A model generated the notes under the pieces. The model was not told the DNA's origin and made no database searches. It was given only the letters and a program-made list of their open reading frames with translations. Positions 1 to 11,751 of a DNA stretch of 64,000 nt are shown here, one piece after another. A program made the translations under genes and the position numbers. The stretch's first letter is position 1, and each line of letters begins with the position of its first letter. The stretch covers positions 4,712,001 to 4,776,000 of the forward strand of contig CP082230.1 of NCBI GenBank assembly GCA_019856515.1. The letters are read 5' to 3'. This stretch comes from Prolixibacteraceae bacterium. GTDB lineage: Bacteria > Bacteroidota > Bacteroidia > Bacteroidales > Prolixibacteraceae.

Positions 1-2
1 TT

Positions 3-443
3 GAAATTTTGCTAGAGAAGATCTCTAAAGAGATCGATGGATTGAACAAAGAGGTAGCACTACCAAAAGTAATGGCAACTCTGAAAGAAGAGGTATTTCA
101 TTATGATTGGGTGGGTATATATGAGTTGACCGCTGATGAGAAAGGTCTGTCTTTAGGTCCCTATGTGGGCAAAGCCACTGACCATACCTATATTCCTGTT
201 GGAAAAGGTGTTTGTGGTCAAGTTGCTGAGAAGAACATCTCAATGATTGTGCAGGACGTTTCTCAAGAGGACAACTACATTGCTTGTAGTATGGATGTCC
301 AGTCTGAGATTGTTGTGCCTATAAAAAAAGGTGATCGTTTTGTGGCTCAGATTGATATCGATTCTCACGCATATGCCCCATTTACTTCTGATGATCAAAG
401 TTTTCTTGAGAAAGTTGCGGCTTTGTTGAGCGTATACTATTAA
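3..443 (+). CDS. GAF-domain protein, free methionine-(R)-sulfoxide reductase-like (5' end outside window)
   Basis: Single GAF domain of the kind found in fRMsr (YebR-type) enzymes, which reduce free L-methionine-(R)-sulfoxide in the cytoplasm. The family's cysteine contexts are visible: GKGVCG, then IACSMDVQSEIVVP, then the FVAQIDIDS strand and a C-terminal helix. About 145 residues are visible; full-length family members are around 150-160. The frame is open to the left edge of the window, so the true start is probably just upstream; a TTG at 9 is a weak alternative. Stands alone, followed by a gap before the next + strand gene. Other GAF proteins only bind ligands, so the enzymatic role rests on the cysteine motifs. 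Confidence 0.75.
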   Translation, partial: EILLEKISKEIDGLNKEVALPKVMATLKEEVFHYDWVGIYELTADEKGLSLGPYVGKATDHTYIPVGKGVCGQVAEKNISMIVQDVSQEDNYIACSMDVQSEIVVPIKKGDRFVAQIDIDSHAYAPFTSDDQSFLEKVAALLSVYY

Positions 444-545
444 ATCCATAGAGTAGATAGATATATCGAGAAAGTAGAACTATACATGGTTCTGCTTTCT
501 CAATTTTTATTCTTCGTAGAGCGTCATATTCCTGTATTTTCTTTT

Positions 546-553
546 TAAATTTG
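546..553 (+). promoter_or_regulatory. Bacteroidota -7 box for the PorT-like gene
   Basis: TAAATTTG matches the Bacteroidota sigma-ABfr -7 consensus TAnnTTTG, 33 bases before the ATG at 587. No clear TTG is seen at the -33 position, so this is a half-site call. Confidence 0.35.
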
Positions 554-586
554 TACCTTACAAAAGGTATTTATTAAATAGTATTT

Positions 587-1249
587 ATGAAAAAGTATTT
601 GGTTATTTTTTTACTCTTATGTTGTGGGGAAAGTTTTGGGCAGTTCTTTAATCGTGCCCACAATTATGTTGGTGTAAAAGGGGGATATAATATGTCATGG
701 ATGTCTTTCTATCCAAATACAAATCCATATACACAGATCCCAACTGATGCTTCATCTATAGGTGGTTATCAGGTCGGAATCGTTTTCCGTAACATGTCGG
801 AAGATCATGTCGGAATCTTAGCCGAGGTGAATTACTCCCAAAAAGGTTGGGAAGAGAAGAACAGGCAAGGGATAAAGTACATGCGTAAATTGAACTACAT
901 CGAGGTGCCGATAATGACACATATCTCCATGGGTAAAAAGAAACTACGCTTCTTTCTAAATATCGGTCCATCCATATCTTTTCTACTTTCCGAACAAGAA
1001 ACCCTTACCCAGCAGGATCCAAATGCTGACATGCAGAACTACTACGGTAAGAATTTAGATCAGAAATTCGATTTTGCTTTCTGTGGTGGTGGTGGGCTAG
1101 AGTATCGTTTCAAGAAACAGTCGGTACTATTGGAAGGTCGTTACACTTTGAGTCTACTCAACGTATTCGATGATGCAACCATTGGATACTCATCATCAAG
1201 AAACCAAGGTGTTGGGGTTACCATGACTTGGTTATATGATTTTCATTAA
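587..1249 (+). CDS. Outer-membrane beta-barrel protein, PorT-like
   Basis: A 220-residue secreted protein: signal peptide (MKKYLVIFLLLCCG, cleavage near FGQ), then alternating amphipathic strands starting NYVGVKGGYNMS and ending in an aromatic C-terminal strand (TMTWLYDF). Strand pairs such as VGILAEVNYSQKGW and YIEVPIMTHI are typical of the Bacteroidota OMP_b-brl_2/PorT group of small eight-stranded barrels. Specific function unknown. It is monocistronic, between a -7-like box and a strong hairpin terminator shared with the convergent ftsE-like gene. PorT itself belongs to the type IX secretion system, but this general fold does not prove that role. Confidence 0.75.
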   Translation: MKKYLVIFLLLCCGESFGQFFNRAHNYVGVKGGYNMSWMSFYPNTNPYTQIPTDASSIGGYQVGIVFRNMSEDHVGILAEVNYSQKGWEEKNRQGIKYMRKLNYIEVPIMTHISMGKKKLRFFLNIGPSISFLLSEQETLTQQDPNADMQNYYGKNLDQKFDFAFCGGGGLEYRFKKQSVLLEGRYTLSLLNVFDDATIGYSSSRNQGVGVTMTWLYDFH

Positions 1250-1253
1250 TCCC

Positions 1254-1294
1254 AACAAAACTCTTGTTGTCTATCGAAGAACAAGAGTTTTGTT
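1254..1294. terminator. Bidirectional terminator between convergent genes
   Basis: Perfect 15-bp inverted repeat: AACAAAACTCTTGTT at 1254-1268 and its complement at 1280-1294. The right arm lies inside the last codons of the convergent ftsE-like gene, whose stop codon falls in the loop. It serves the PorT-like gene on + and the ABC gene on -. Confidence 0.75.
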
Positions 1295-1936
1295 AACACA
1301 CTCATAGGTCTCCTTTGGAAACATATCGATGATATTATGGTTGTGTGTCGCCATGATAATCGCCGTCCCATCTTGGTTAATCCTATTCAGTAGTTGCATC
1401 TGTTTGATGGCCGTTTCGGGATCAAGATTTTGTGTCGGCTCATCCGCAATAATAAGCTTCGGATTATTTATAATAGCTCGTGCTATCGATGCTAAATTCT
1501 TCTCTCCACCCGAAAGTTCGTTTGAGTACTTCTGTCCCAAATGCTTAATATCACACCACTCCAAAGTCATATTGATATGGTTGGCTATTGTCTGCTTATT
1601 GGTCCAACCTGTCGCTCTCAGTACAAACTCAAGATTTTGTGCCACAGTTCGATCATCTAGCAGGTGAAAATCTTGAAAGATCATCCCTATCTTTCGTCTA
1701 TGCAGATACATGTTTTTCTTCTTTGTCTGTTTTACTTCCGCTCCATCAAATATAATACTGCCTTGTTTGTAAGGCAGTGAGCCATATATAGATTGGAATA
1801 TTGTTGTTTTTCCTGTACCTACCTTTCCGATGATATAAATGAAGTCATTTCGGTACACTTCCAAGTTAACATCTGTTAGTATGATATTCTCTTTCTGTTG
1901 GAAGCTTGCATTTTCTATTTTCAATAATCTCTCCAT
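1271..1936 (-). CDS. ftsE: ABC transporter ATP-binding protein, FtsE-like
   Basis: A 221-residue stand-alone ABC ATPase. Walker A is GKVGTGKTT, the Q-loop is FQDF, the signature is LSGGE, Walker B is LIIADEPT and the switch histidine is ATHN. Length and sequence fit the FtsE group, which pairs with the membrane protein FtsX at the septum to regulate peptidoglycan hydrolases. The start at 1936 (MERLLKIENASF) is chosen because the 25 extra upstream residues are not part of an ABC fold. No ftsX lies next to it, so the partner must be elsewhere; LolD-type or other small ABC ATPases remain possible. Confidence 0.75.
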   Translation of the reverse strand: MERLLKIENASFQQKENIILTDVNLEVYRNDFIYIIGKVGTGKTTIFQSIYGSLPYKQGSIIFDGAEVKQTKKKNMYLHRRKIGMIFQDFHLLDDRTVAQNLEFVLRATGWTNKQTIANHINMTLEWCDIKHLGQKYSNELSGGEKNLASIARAIINNPKLIIADEPTQNLDPETAIKQMQLLNRINQDGTAIIMATHNHNIIDMFPKETYECVNKTLVLR

Positions 1937-2106
1937 ATTTAATGTATTATGATTATTTTTTCCCTTAAATAATTTGACTTTCATTACCCTAATTATTACA
2001 AAAATATGCATTTTTGAAAAGAATTTACGTTACTTGGAAGGAGCTATCTTCTTTTGCTTTGAAAAAAAATACTAATAGAGGTAAATCATCATATAAAATG
2101 GGCAGA

Positions 2107-5100
2107 ATGAAAAAGACAATATGTTTAGTTTTCGGATTTCTATTAACGGTGTATGTTTCACATGGTCAAATACTTCATGGGAAAGTTGCCGAGAAGTTTG
2201 AGAAGGCATTAGAAATGTATAATAATGGCAACTATAGTGGTGCATGCATTGCTTTCGAGGAGATATCGGAGTCTTCGCCGAATAGACGAAATTTTGAAAC
2301 AGAGTCTGCCTATTACTATGCTTCATCGTCTCTTCATCTAAACCAAGAGCGTGGTTATACTTTGATGCAGAACTTTATTAGTAGATATGCCGACAGCCGA
2401 CTAGCTACACAAGGTAGTTTCGAATTGGCATCAAAATACTTTGCACAAAAGAAATATGATGATGCCCTAGTTTACTTCAACAACGTTTCTGAAGAGAAGC
2501 TCGAAGAGGCATCAATGGATGAGTTCCACTATAAAAGAGGTTACTGTCTACTGAACCAATCCGAGTTTGAGTCTGCCAAGAACGAATTCTTCTCTGTCGT
2601 TTCAGCTGAAGAGAGTAGTGAGGTCTCAATGTATAACCATGCAGCACACTCATATTTGGCATATATCTTCTATGAGGAGGGTAAATATGGTAGTGCACAG
2701 TCACATCTGAAATTGATAGAAAACGATCCTGAATTTGATGATTTCGTGAAGACCTATAAGTGTCAGATAATGCTGAAAAAAGGGGCATACGAAGAGGCAC
2801 TTAAGATGGCTCAACCTCTATATGAAAAAGCAGAAGGAAGTTTCAAAGGAGATATGGCTCGCTTGATCGGAGAGGCCTATTTCATGCAAAAGGATTATAA
2901 GAAGGCGTTGACCTATTTCGAAACATATGCATCTGATGCGAGTAGTCGTAATGATCAAGCCGATTACTACTACGCCTACTGTCTTTTCTATGATGAGCAG
3001 TATCAAGATGCCAAAGATATTTTCGAGCGTACCTCTAAAAACAATAGCCTCTTGGGGCAAAATAGTCTCTACCACCTTGGAGCTTGTGCCGATAAGCTTG
3101 GAGATCGTACCATGGCCTTAGACTGTCTATTGAAAGCGTCCAAGATGGATTTCGATCCTAAAATATCTGAAGATGCCTTCTTCTTATCAACAAAGATTAG
3201 CTATTTAGAGAATTGGAGTGCTACCAATGACCCATTGAATATGTTTAATGATTACATCAAAAAATATCCATATTCAGAGAGCAACAGGGAGGCCTACCGT
3301 TACCTTGCACTAACTTTTAGTAATACCCCAAACAACCAAAGGGCTATTGAGATCATCGACAGCCTCTCATTTGTTGACAAAGAGATGCGTATTGCTTATG
3401 AGATCAACTGCAATAAGTTGGGACTTAAGTACTACATGCAAGGCGAATATCAGAAGAGTATTGAACTGTTTGATCAGTCTAAAAAATATGGCTCATTAAG
3501 CGAACGTGAAGAAGCAACAGCTTTCTATTGGCTTGGCGAGTGTTATTACTCGCTTGGTAACTACGACCAAGCACTTGATAACTACTTAAAGTACAAATCT
3601 TCTCCTGGTGCCTACCTGAGCAAACAGGGAAATAAGGTCAACTACAGTATTGGTTACTGCTACTATATGAAGAAAGACTATAGTGTGGCACAAAGATATT
3701 TTGAGCGATTCATTTATGGCTATAAAGATCAAACAAAAGCGATATTAGCTGACGGTTACAATAGAAATGGAGACTGTTTTTATGTGCTCAATAAGCTGCC
3801 TTCGGCACTAAACTCTTACACGAAAGCATTCGAACTGAGGCTAAGCAATCCAGACTACTCTCTGTATCAATCTGCACATATCTATAACAACATGAATGAT
3901 GTGAGTGCAGAGGAGAAGACATGGAATAAACTACTAAAATATTTCCCGAACTCTACCTATGCCACCTACTCTCATCTACAGTTGGGTAAATCGATGAGAA
4001 ACAGAGATGCTATGGAGCAGTCGAAAGGGCAGTTCAAGAAAGTGGTTGAAAGTAACGACTCTAAGTATGTGCCTGAAGCCCTTCTAGGTCTATCGGGAAT
4101 CTACATTAGAGAGAAGAACTACAATCCAGCTATCGAAACATTAAAAACCTTAATCGAGCAATATCCATCATCGGATAAGCGTAAAAGGGCGTTATCTAAA
4201 TTGAAAAGTGTCTACATCGAGACCAATCAACCAGATGCTTATGTGGCTTATGTGAAGACAAACCACATTCCAGTAAATAAAGATGATGTCGACCCCGATG
4301 CGCTTCGTTTCCAAGCAATCGAAACCCATTATAACGATAAGATTCCTTTGAGAGAGACGGTGGAGTTCTCTAGCTATAAGAAGAACAAAAACTTAGATGC
4401 TTATGAGCAGAAAAAAGACGCCTATGTCCTTCTGAAGAAGGGGGCTAAAGGCGATGAGATTCTGCCATATAACCACACTACTGCCTTTGAGTTGTCATTG
4501 AAAAAATATATCAATGATTTCCCTAAAGGTGCTCACCGTAGAGAAGTCTACCACTATTTGGTCACTCTCTATAGTTACTTGGGCAACAAAGAGAAATCTT
4601 ACATGTACAACAACCTAATCATCCGATTGGGGCGTGGTGCATACTATGCCCAAGCATTGAAAGAGGCAGCGGCATTCTTAATGAATGAAGGTCGTTTTGA
4701 AGAGGCGATGGTTCAGTATCAGCGCATGAGATGGATCGAAGGCGATAAAGACGCAAATGTAACTGGGTACATCGGTTATGTAAGAGCTTCGTTTGCTGCC
4801 AAAAAATGGAGTAAAGTGATTGAAGCAGGGGATAAGCTAAGCCATTACGGAAGCCTCTCTACTTCGTTACGCAACGAAGTGAGATACCTTCAAGGGTTGT
4901 CTTACCTGAAAATACAGGAGAATGCCAAAGCACTTGCCGTACTAGAAAATGTTAAGTTTATCTCCTATAGCGACAAATACAGTGTGAATGCTGTATATCG
5001 TCGTGGAGTGCTTCTATATCAGGCGGGACGTTATGATGACTGTGTGAACCTTCTTCTTAAGGAGTATGGTCCTAAAGTCGGCCCTAATGCAAATGTTTTA

Positions 5101-5331
5101 GCTCGATACTACATTGTTGCAACTCAAGCTATGTTGGCCAAAGGTGATAAATTGATGGCTAAAGTTACAGTACAATCCTTCCTTAACCAAGGGTTACAAA
5201 TCGAGGCACCACTAAAAGCACAGCTAGAAAAAATATTGGCTCAAGCAACACAGACGGCGGAGACAACTCCAAAGCCAAAAGATAATAGCAAGAAGAAAAG
5301 TCCTAAGAAAACACAGGCAGTTCACTTTTAA
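2107..5331 (+). CDS. Large secreted tetratricopeptide-repeat protein
   Basis: About 1,074 residues: a signal peptide (MKKTICLVFGFLLTVYVSHG) followed by TPR-like helical pairs nearly to the end. Typical repeat lines are ALEMYNNGNYSGACIAFEEI, YDDALVYFNNV and YDQALDNYLKY. The tail is lysine-rich (KPKDNSKKKSPKK). Such proteins scaffold complexes at the periplasmic face or outer membrane; no catalytic domain is seen. The next gene, an outer-membrane barrel, starts 9 bases after the stop, so the two are probably co-transcribed partners. ATG at 2107 fits the signal peptide best; ATG at 2098 adds three residues. Reading further up to 2014 would put 31 non-signal residues in front and is rejected. Confidence 0.85.
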   Translation: MKKTICLVFGFLLTVYVSHGQILHGKVAEKFEKALEMYNNGNYSGACIAFEEISESSPNRRNFETESAYYYASSSLHLNQERGYTLMQNFISRYADSRLATQGSFELASKYFAQKKYDDALVYFNNVSEEKLEEASMDEFHYKRGYCLLNQSEFESAKNEFFSVVSAEESSEVSMYNHAAHSYLAYIFYEEGKYGSAQSHLKLIENDPEFDDFVKTYKCQIMLKKGAYEEALKMAQPLYEKAEGSFKGDMARLIGEAYFMQKDYKKALTYFETYASDASSRNDQADYYYAYCLFYDEQYQDAKDIFERTSKNNSLLGQNSLYHLGACADKLGDRTMALDCLLKASKMDFDPKISEDAFFLSTKISYLENWSATNDPLNMFNDYIKKYPYSESNREAYRYLALTFSNTPNNQRAIEIIDSLSFVDKEMRIAYEINCNKLGLKYYMQGEYQKSIELFDQSKKYGSLSEREEATAFYWLGECYYSLGNYDQALDNYLKYKSSPGAYLSKQGNKVNYSIGYCYYMKKDYSVAQRYFERFIYGYKDQTKAILADGYNRNGDCFYVLNKLPSALNSYTKAFELRLSNPDYSLYQSAHIYNNMNDVSAEEKTWNKLLKYFPNSTYATYSHLQLGKSMRNRDAMEQSKGQFKKVVESNDSKYVPEALLGLSGIYIREKNYNPAIETLKTLIEQYPSSDKRKRALSKLKSVYIETNQPDAYVAYVKTNHIPVNKDDVDPDALRFQAIETHYNDKIPLRETVEFSSYKKNKNLDAYEQKKDAYVLLKKGAKGDEILPYNHTTAFELSLKKYINDFPKGAHRREVYHYLVTLYSYLGNKEKSYMYNNLIIRLGRGAYYAQALKEAAAFLMNEGRFEEAMVQYQRMRWIEGDKDANVTGYIGYVRASFAAKKWSKVIEAGDKLSHYGSLSTSLRNEVRYLQGLSYLKIQENAKALAVLENVKFISYSDKYSVNAVYRRGVLLYQAGRYDDCVNLLLKEYGPKVGPNANVLARYYIVATQAMLAKGDKLMAKVTVQSFLNQGLQIEAPLKAQLEKILAQATQTAETTPKPKDNSKKKSPKKTQAVHF

Positions 5332-5340
5332 GATATAGAG

Positions 5341-7101
5341 ATGATAAAGATGAAAAACTTCAATTATACTTTAGGTTTGTTCCTATTACTATTTAGTGGT
5401 CAGACTGTTTTTGCAAATGTTAATATCGCCCAAGGCGATACAACAAAGATTGGTTTTAGCAAGTCTTTTGAGTTCGAATCACAAAGAAAAGTGGTGGAGA
5501 AGGTTCAAAAGATCATGGACGAACCAGAACCTCAAAAAGTGCCTGAAAAACCTAAGGTAGAGTACGACATCAAAGGGGCCCCTATCGAAGACAATGTCTC
5601 TCTTGCAAAGTTGAAACCTGCTGAGATGGAGTTGCCTACATACGAGCATGCTGGCAATGGATTCTTACGTGCAGGTATGGGAACATATCTATCTCCTCTG
5701 TTTGAGTTGATGTATAATAATAAAAATGCCTCCAAACGTCTCTTTGGAGTTCATCTACTTCATGAATCTCAATTTGCCGACCAGAAGCTAGAGTCTGGAC
5801 AAAAGGTGAATGCGCCACATGCAAACACAAATATTGACCTCTCTTCTCGATTCTATTTGAAGAGATCTGTTTTAGGGGTAAACCTAGGCTACGGAAACAT
5901 ATATGATACATACTATGGTTATGTCGGAGAGGTTCCAACATCGTTAATCGATGGAAAGGACAACACCTATAACTATGGCGATAAACTATCACAGAATAAT
6001 GTGTCGGCAGGTTTAACATACAAAACCGATCGCTCAGAGGATAAGATATCTATCAATGCCAATTTCGATTACCAATATTTCAAGACAAACTATAAGCAGT
6101 CCGAGAACAACATTGGATTGAACTTGGGGCTGATGAAGAAGTTTAATAAGTTGTATGGTGGCATTGATATGGCACTTCAATATGATCAATTAAATAGTGT
6201 ATTACAGTCTAAACCGGACTCCTCTGCAAATGACTTCTACTTTAGGTTTGTACCTAAGGTTAGTTTTAGAAACGAAAAAATCATCGGAACCGTTGGTTTA
6301 GGTGTCGATGCCTCTTTTGATTCAGGTTTTGGCAATACCGTAGTGGTATATCCAGAAATCGATATCCAATACGACATGTTGAAAGGCTATATGACTTGGT
6401 ATGCTAACATGACTGGATCGGTACAAAATAACGATTACTACAAAATGGTGGCCGAAAACACCTATATGTATGATGGTCAACGTATTGAGGATGCCAAACA
6501 ACAAATCAAAGCTGCTGTTGGAGCCAAAGGGCTATTCTTAAGCGTCTTGAGCTACGATATCTTTGCAGAGTATGAGATGTTGAAAAACGATCACTACTGG
6601 GGTATGCAAAAGCATGTAGATGGCAAAAATGTAGTTTATGACAACCGTTTTAGAGCATTCTACCAAGATGTAAATTGTTTGACACTGGGGCTGAAACTTA
6701 ATGCCGTGTTATCCAAGAAAACTTTCGTTACGGCCGGAGTGATGTATCATCACTATAATTTAGATAAAGATTCACTGTTTTATAAGCCACAAGTGACCTT
6801 CAATATCGATGGAGGGTACAAGATCACTCCACGACTGTCAATGAGCTCTACACTACGCTTTATTGGCGCACAAAAAGGAATGGTATATTCCGTAGATGAT
6901 AAAAACAAAGTGGTGGTCGACACAAAGCTGCCTGAGATCAAATCTTTTGTTAATCTAGGCATTGGCGCAAAGTATGAATTGCCATACAACCTCGTTACAT
7001 TCTGTCAGTTTAACAACCTGTTGAACCAAAGATATCAAGAGTGGATCGGCTACAACCAAAACGGATTTGAGTTTAAGTTAGGATTGACTTGGAACTTCTA
7101 A
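5341..7101 (+). CDS. Outer-membrane beta-barrel protein (TonB-receptor-like barrel)
   Basis: A 586-residue protein with signal peptide, a proline/lysine-rich linker (EPQKVPEKPKVEYDIKG) and a long series of amphipathic beta strands ending in FKLGLTWNF, the aromatic C-terminal signature of barrels inserted by the Bam complex. The C-terminal part, including YNLVTFCQFNNLLNQRYQEW, looks like the last strands of TonB-dependent receptors. No plug domain or TonB box is recognisable. It follows the TPR gene by 9 bases, so the pair probably forms an outer-membrane complex with periplasmic TPR scaffold. Transported substrate, if any, cannot be inferred. Confidence 0.75.
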   Translation: MIKMKNFNYTLGLFLLLFSGQTVFANVNIAQGDTTKIGFSKSFEFESQRKVVEKVQKIMDEPEPQKVPEKPKVEYDIKGAPIEDNVSLAKLKPAEMELPTYEHAGNGFLRAGMGTYLSPLFELMYNNKNASKRLFGVHLLHESQFADQKLESGQKVNAPHANTNIDLSSRFYLKRSVLGVNLGYGNIYDTYYGYVGEVPTSLIDGKDNTYNYGDKLSQNNVSAGLTYKTDRSEDKISINANFDYQYFKTNYKQSENNIGLNLGLMKKFNKLYGGIDMALQYDQLNSVLQSKPDSSANDFYFRFVPKVSFRNEKIIGTVGLGVDASFDSGFGNTVVVYPEIDIQYDMLKGYMTWYANMTGSVQNNDYYKMVAENTYMYDGQRIEDAKQQIKAAVGAKGLFLSVLSYDIFAEYEMLKNDHYWGMQKHVDGKNVVYDNRFRAFYQDVNCLTLGLKLNAVLSKKTFVTAGVMYHHYNLDKDSLFYKPQVTFNIDGGYKITPRLSMSSTLRFIGAQKGMVYSVDDKNKVVVDTKLPEIKSFVNLGIGAKYELPYNLVTFCQFNNLLNQRYQEWIGYNQNGFEFKLGLTWNF

Positions 7102-7111
7102 ATTGATACAG

Positions 7112-7156
7112 ATATGGAGTCTCTGAGAAGATAGGTGTTTCTCATAGACTCCATAT
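7112..7156 (+). terminator. Hairpin terminator after the TPR/barrel operon
   Basis: An 18-bp inverted repeat with one mismatch (7112-7129 against 7139-7156; arm begins ATATGGAGTCT) eleven bases after the stop codon. There is no strong T-tract, so efficiency is uncertain. Confidence 0.5.
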
Positions 7157-9865
<2,709 letters not shown>

Positions 9866-9882
9866 GACATTATAAAAATATG

Positions 9883-9914
9883 AAACCGCCTTCTTCTTAG
9901 ATGGCGGTTTTTTT
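9883..9914 (+). terminator. Rho-independent terminator of gyrB
   Basis: AAACCGCC (9883-9890) pairs with GGCGGTTT (9903-9910), followed directly by a run of T. Confidence 0.9.
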
Positions 9915-9944
9915 CTATCTAATATTTCGATACTACTATTAAAT

Positions 9945-10967
9945 ATGTTATTCATACAAAAAGATTATCCATTAAAGTCTTTAAATACTTTTGGCGTGGA
10001 TGCCAAAGCCAAATACTTTATATCTTTTGACTCGATTGATGATATTGAAGAGTTGAACTGTCTGCTAACCTCTAGGTTTGAAAATGAGAAGAAGTTTGTT
10101 CTTGGGGGGGGTAGTAACGTTCTTTTTACCGAAGATTTTGATGGCCTGGTGATGCAGTCACACATAAACAACATAATCAAAGAGACAAACACTGACTCAA
10201 TCGTCACAGTGGAGGTTGGTTCGGGAATGGTGTGGGATCATTTTGTAGCCTACTGTGTGTCTAAAGGCTGGGGTGGGGTGGAGAACCTATCCCATATACC
10301 AGGTGTGGTTGGTGCTGCACCAGTCCAGAATATTGGTGCATATGGTATCGAGGCTAAGGATGTTATCGAAGAGGTCTGTTTTTGGGATTTTGAGACAGAA
10401 TCCATTGTCGTTATAAAAAATGATGATTGTCATTTTGGATATAGAGACTCTATATTTAAACATCGTTATAAAGGGCTCGCTTTGGTCTTGAGTGTTACTT
10501 TTAAACTGACGCTAAAAGATCATGCCATAAATATCGGATATGGTGCGCTAAAGGATCTAGAGAGCTATGGCGCAGACTTGTCATTGACTCAGGTTCGTGA
10601 ACGTATTGTGGAGATTCGTGAAAGCAAACTGCCAAATCCTGAGGTGATTGGTAATGGTGGTAGCTTCTTTAAAAATCCCGTTCTAGATAAAGAGGTGGTA
10701 GATAACCTTTTAAAACATTACCCCCAAATGGTGGTATACCCTTTAGATAGTGGCAAAGTGAAAGTGGCTGCTGGATGGCTTATCGAGCATGCTGGTTGGA
10801 AAGGCTATACGGAAGGTGCCGTAGGAGTCCACGATAAACAGTCGCTTGTTTTGGTAAACCATGGGGCTGCAAAAGGCAATGATGTGGTCGCTTTGGCTCA
10901 AAAGATCATAAAAGATATCGATCAAAAGTTTGGAATAAAATTAGAACCAGAGGTGATCTTCTTATAG
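9945..10967 (+). CDS. murB: UDP-N-acetylenolpyruvoylglucosamine reductase MurB
   Basis: A 340-residue FAD enzyme of the E. coli-type (type I) MurB class. It reduces UDP-GlcNAc-enolpyruvate to UDP-MurNAc with NADPH, the second committed step of peptidoglycan synthesis in the cytoplasm. Visible landmarks are the start SLNTFGVDAKA, the FAD-binding GGGSNVLF, PVQNIGAYG, the Tyr-containing CHFGYRDS loop of type I enzymes, the catalytic-serine strand GNGGSFFKNP, and the catalytic glutamate in the terminal LEPEVIFL. Length matches the family. It lies 79 bases after gyrB beyond a terminator, so it is transcribed separately. Confidence 0.96.
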   Translation: MLFIQKDYPLKSLNTFGVDAKAKYFISFDSIDDIEELNCLLTSRFENEKKFVLGGGSNVLFTEDFDGLVMQSHINNIIKETNTDSIVTVEVGSGMVWDHFVAYCVSKGWGGVENLSHIPGVVGAAPVQNIGAYGIEAKDVIEEVCFWDFETESIVVIKNDDCHFGYRDSIFKHRYKGLALVLSVTFKLTLKDHAINIGYGALKDLESYGADLSLTQVRERIVEIRESKLPNPEVIGNGGSFFKNPVLDKEVVDNLLKHYPQMVVYPLDSGKVKVAAGWLIEHAGWKGYTEGAVGVHDKQSLVLVNHGAAKGNDVVALAQKIIKDIDQKFGIKLEPEVIFL

Positions 10968-11000
10968 AAAACAGTAGAAAAGATCACTCTTTATATTTAT

Positions 11001-11037
11001 AACAAAGCACATTAGTATCTCTCTAATGTGCTTTGTT
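11001..11037. terminator. Hairpin after murB
   Basis: Perfect 15-bp stem, AACAAAGCACATTAG (11001-11015) with its complement at 11023-11037, loop of seven bases. There is no long T-tract. Confidence 0.65.
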
Positions 11038-11111
11038 GCGTTAGTAGAGGCCTGATGTTTGCGTCTAGATGTTTGATTTCTATAGTGCTTTTGGATAAAG
11101 CTGTAATGAAC

Positions 11112-11185
11112 GGTTAGATGCGATCATCTTATCTAACCGTGGCAAGTGATGTTTGCTTGGTATAGACACGATGCTCGTGTCTATA
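11112..11185. repeat. Bipartite intergenic palindrome, copy 1
   Basis: Two hairpins joined by a conserved spacer: GGTTAGATGCGA-TCA with a slightly decayed right arm, then TATAGACACGA-TGC-TCGTGTCTATA. The same order and spacer recur at 50773-50848. Confidence 0.75.
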
Positions 11186-11214
11186 TGTTTTGATTTGCAA
11201 TGCTGCTTCACCTT

Positions 11215-11299
11215 ACACTGAAGGTCCTACACTTTCTAGCCCAGTGCGAAGCCTTGGGTGGAATTGGTGTAATAATCATACGAGGGCTGTAAGTCCGAT
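11215..11299. repeat. Degenerate copy of the GNRA-hairpin repeat
   Basis: Keeps AGCCCA..CTTGGGT and the end block GGGCTGTAAGTCCGAT of the structured repeat, but the central tetraloop hairpins are lost or changed. Confidence 0.5.
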
Positions 11300-11531
11300 A
11301 TCATGACTTCATTCCATCGATTTAGTTGCATAAAAGGCGTTCCAAGGCAATGGCACGTCTTTAATGCAATAACTGTGAACGTGGTGCTCCAACTTGGCAT
11401 CTTTCTATCAACCAAATGACGTTAGGTATAGATGTCCCTCACGTGCCAATGAGTTTGCATACTGTTGTGGGTGTAATCGGTATCATTTGATTGTTGGGCA
11501 TATGATGTTGATAAATGATAATTGTTTTTGC

Positions 11532-11562
11532 TTGTTAAATTAATGCGTTTAACATATATTTG
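11532..11562 (+). promoter_or_regulatory. Bacteroidota-type promoter of the Hcp-like/effector operon
   Basis: TTG at 11532-11534 and TATATTTG at 11555-11562 with a 20-base spacer, matching the Bacteroidota -33/-7 arrangement. No other candidate of this quality lies between here and the operon start. Confidence 0.55.
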
Positions 11563-11751
11563 ATTTATAATCTAATTTAGATATTATCGATCTCGGTGAT
11601 CGGTAGGATAATAGAGCTATTTCCCTTATAAACTTCGATTTAATTCACGTTTACAGAACGTAGCTCTAGGGGGGCTATGTTATAATTTAGTGTTGTGGTA
11701 TACATCACATTTTATGATATAGACTATATTTTATTACATAATTTCAGGTCT

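Larger units (their letters stand above)
11038..11751. other. Repeat-bearing intergenic region upstream of the Hcp-like operon
   Basis: No gene seen. From left to right it holds the bipartite palindrome (11112-11185), a degenerate copy of the structured repeat (11215-11299), fragments of the GTGCCAAT palindrome family, and a good Bacteroidota promoter at 11532-11562. The roughly 180-base stretch between that promoter and the ATG at 11752 would be an untranslated leader. Confidence 0.55.

Noticed and set aside
2014..2106. Upstream start for the TPR gene at 2014
   Set aside because: Adds 31 polar residues ahead of a clear signal peptide.
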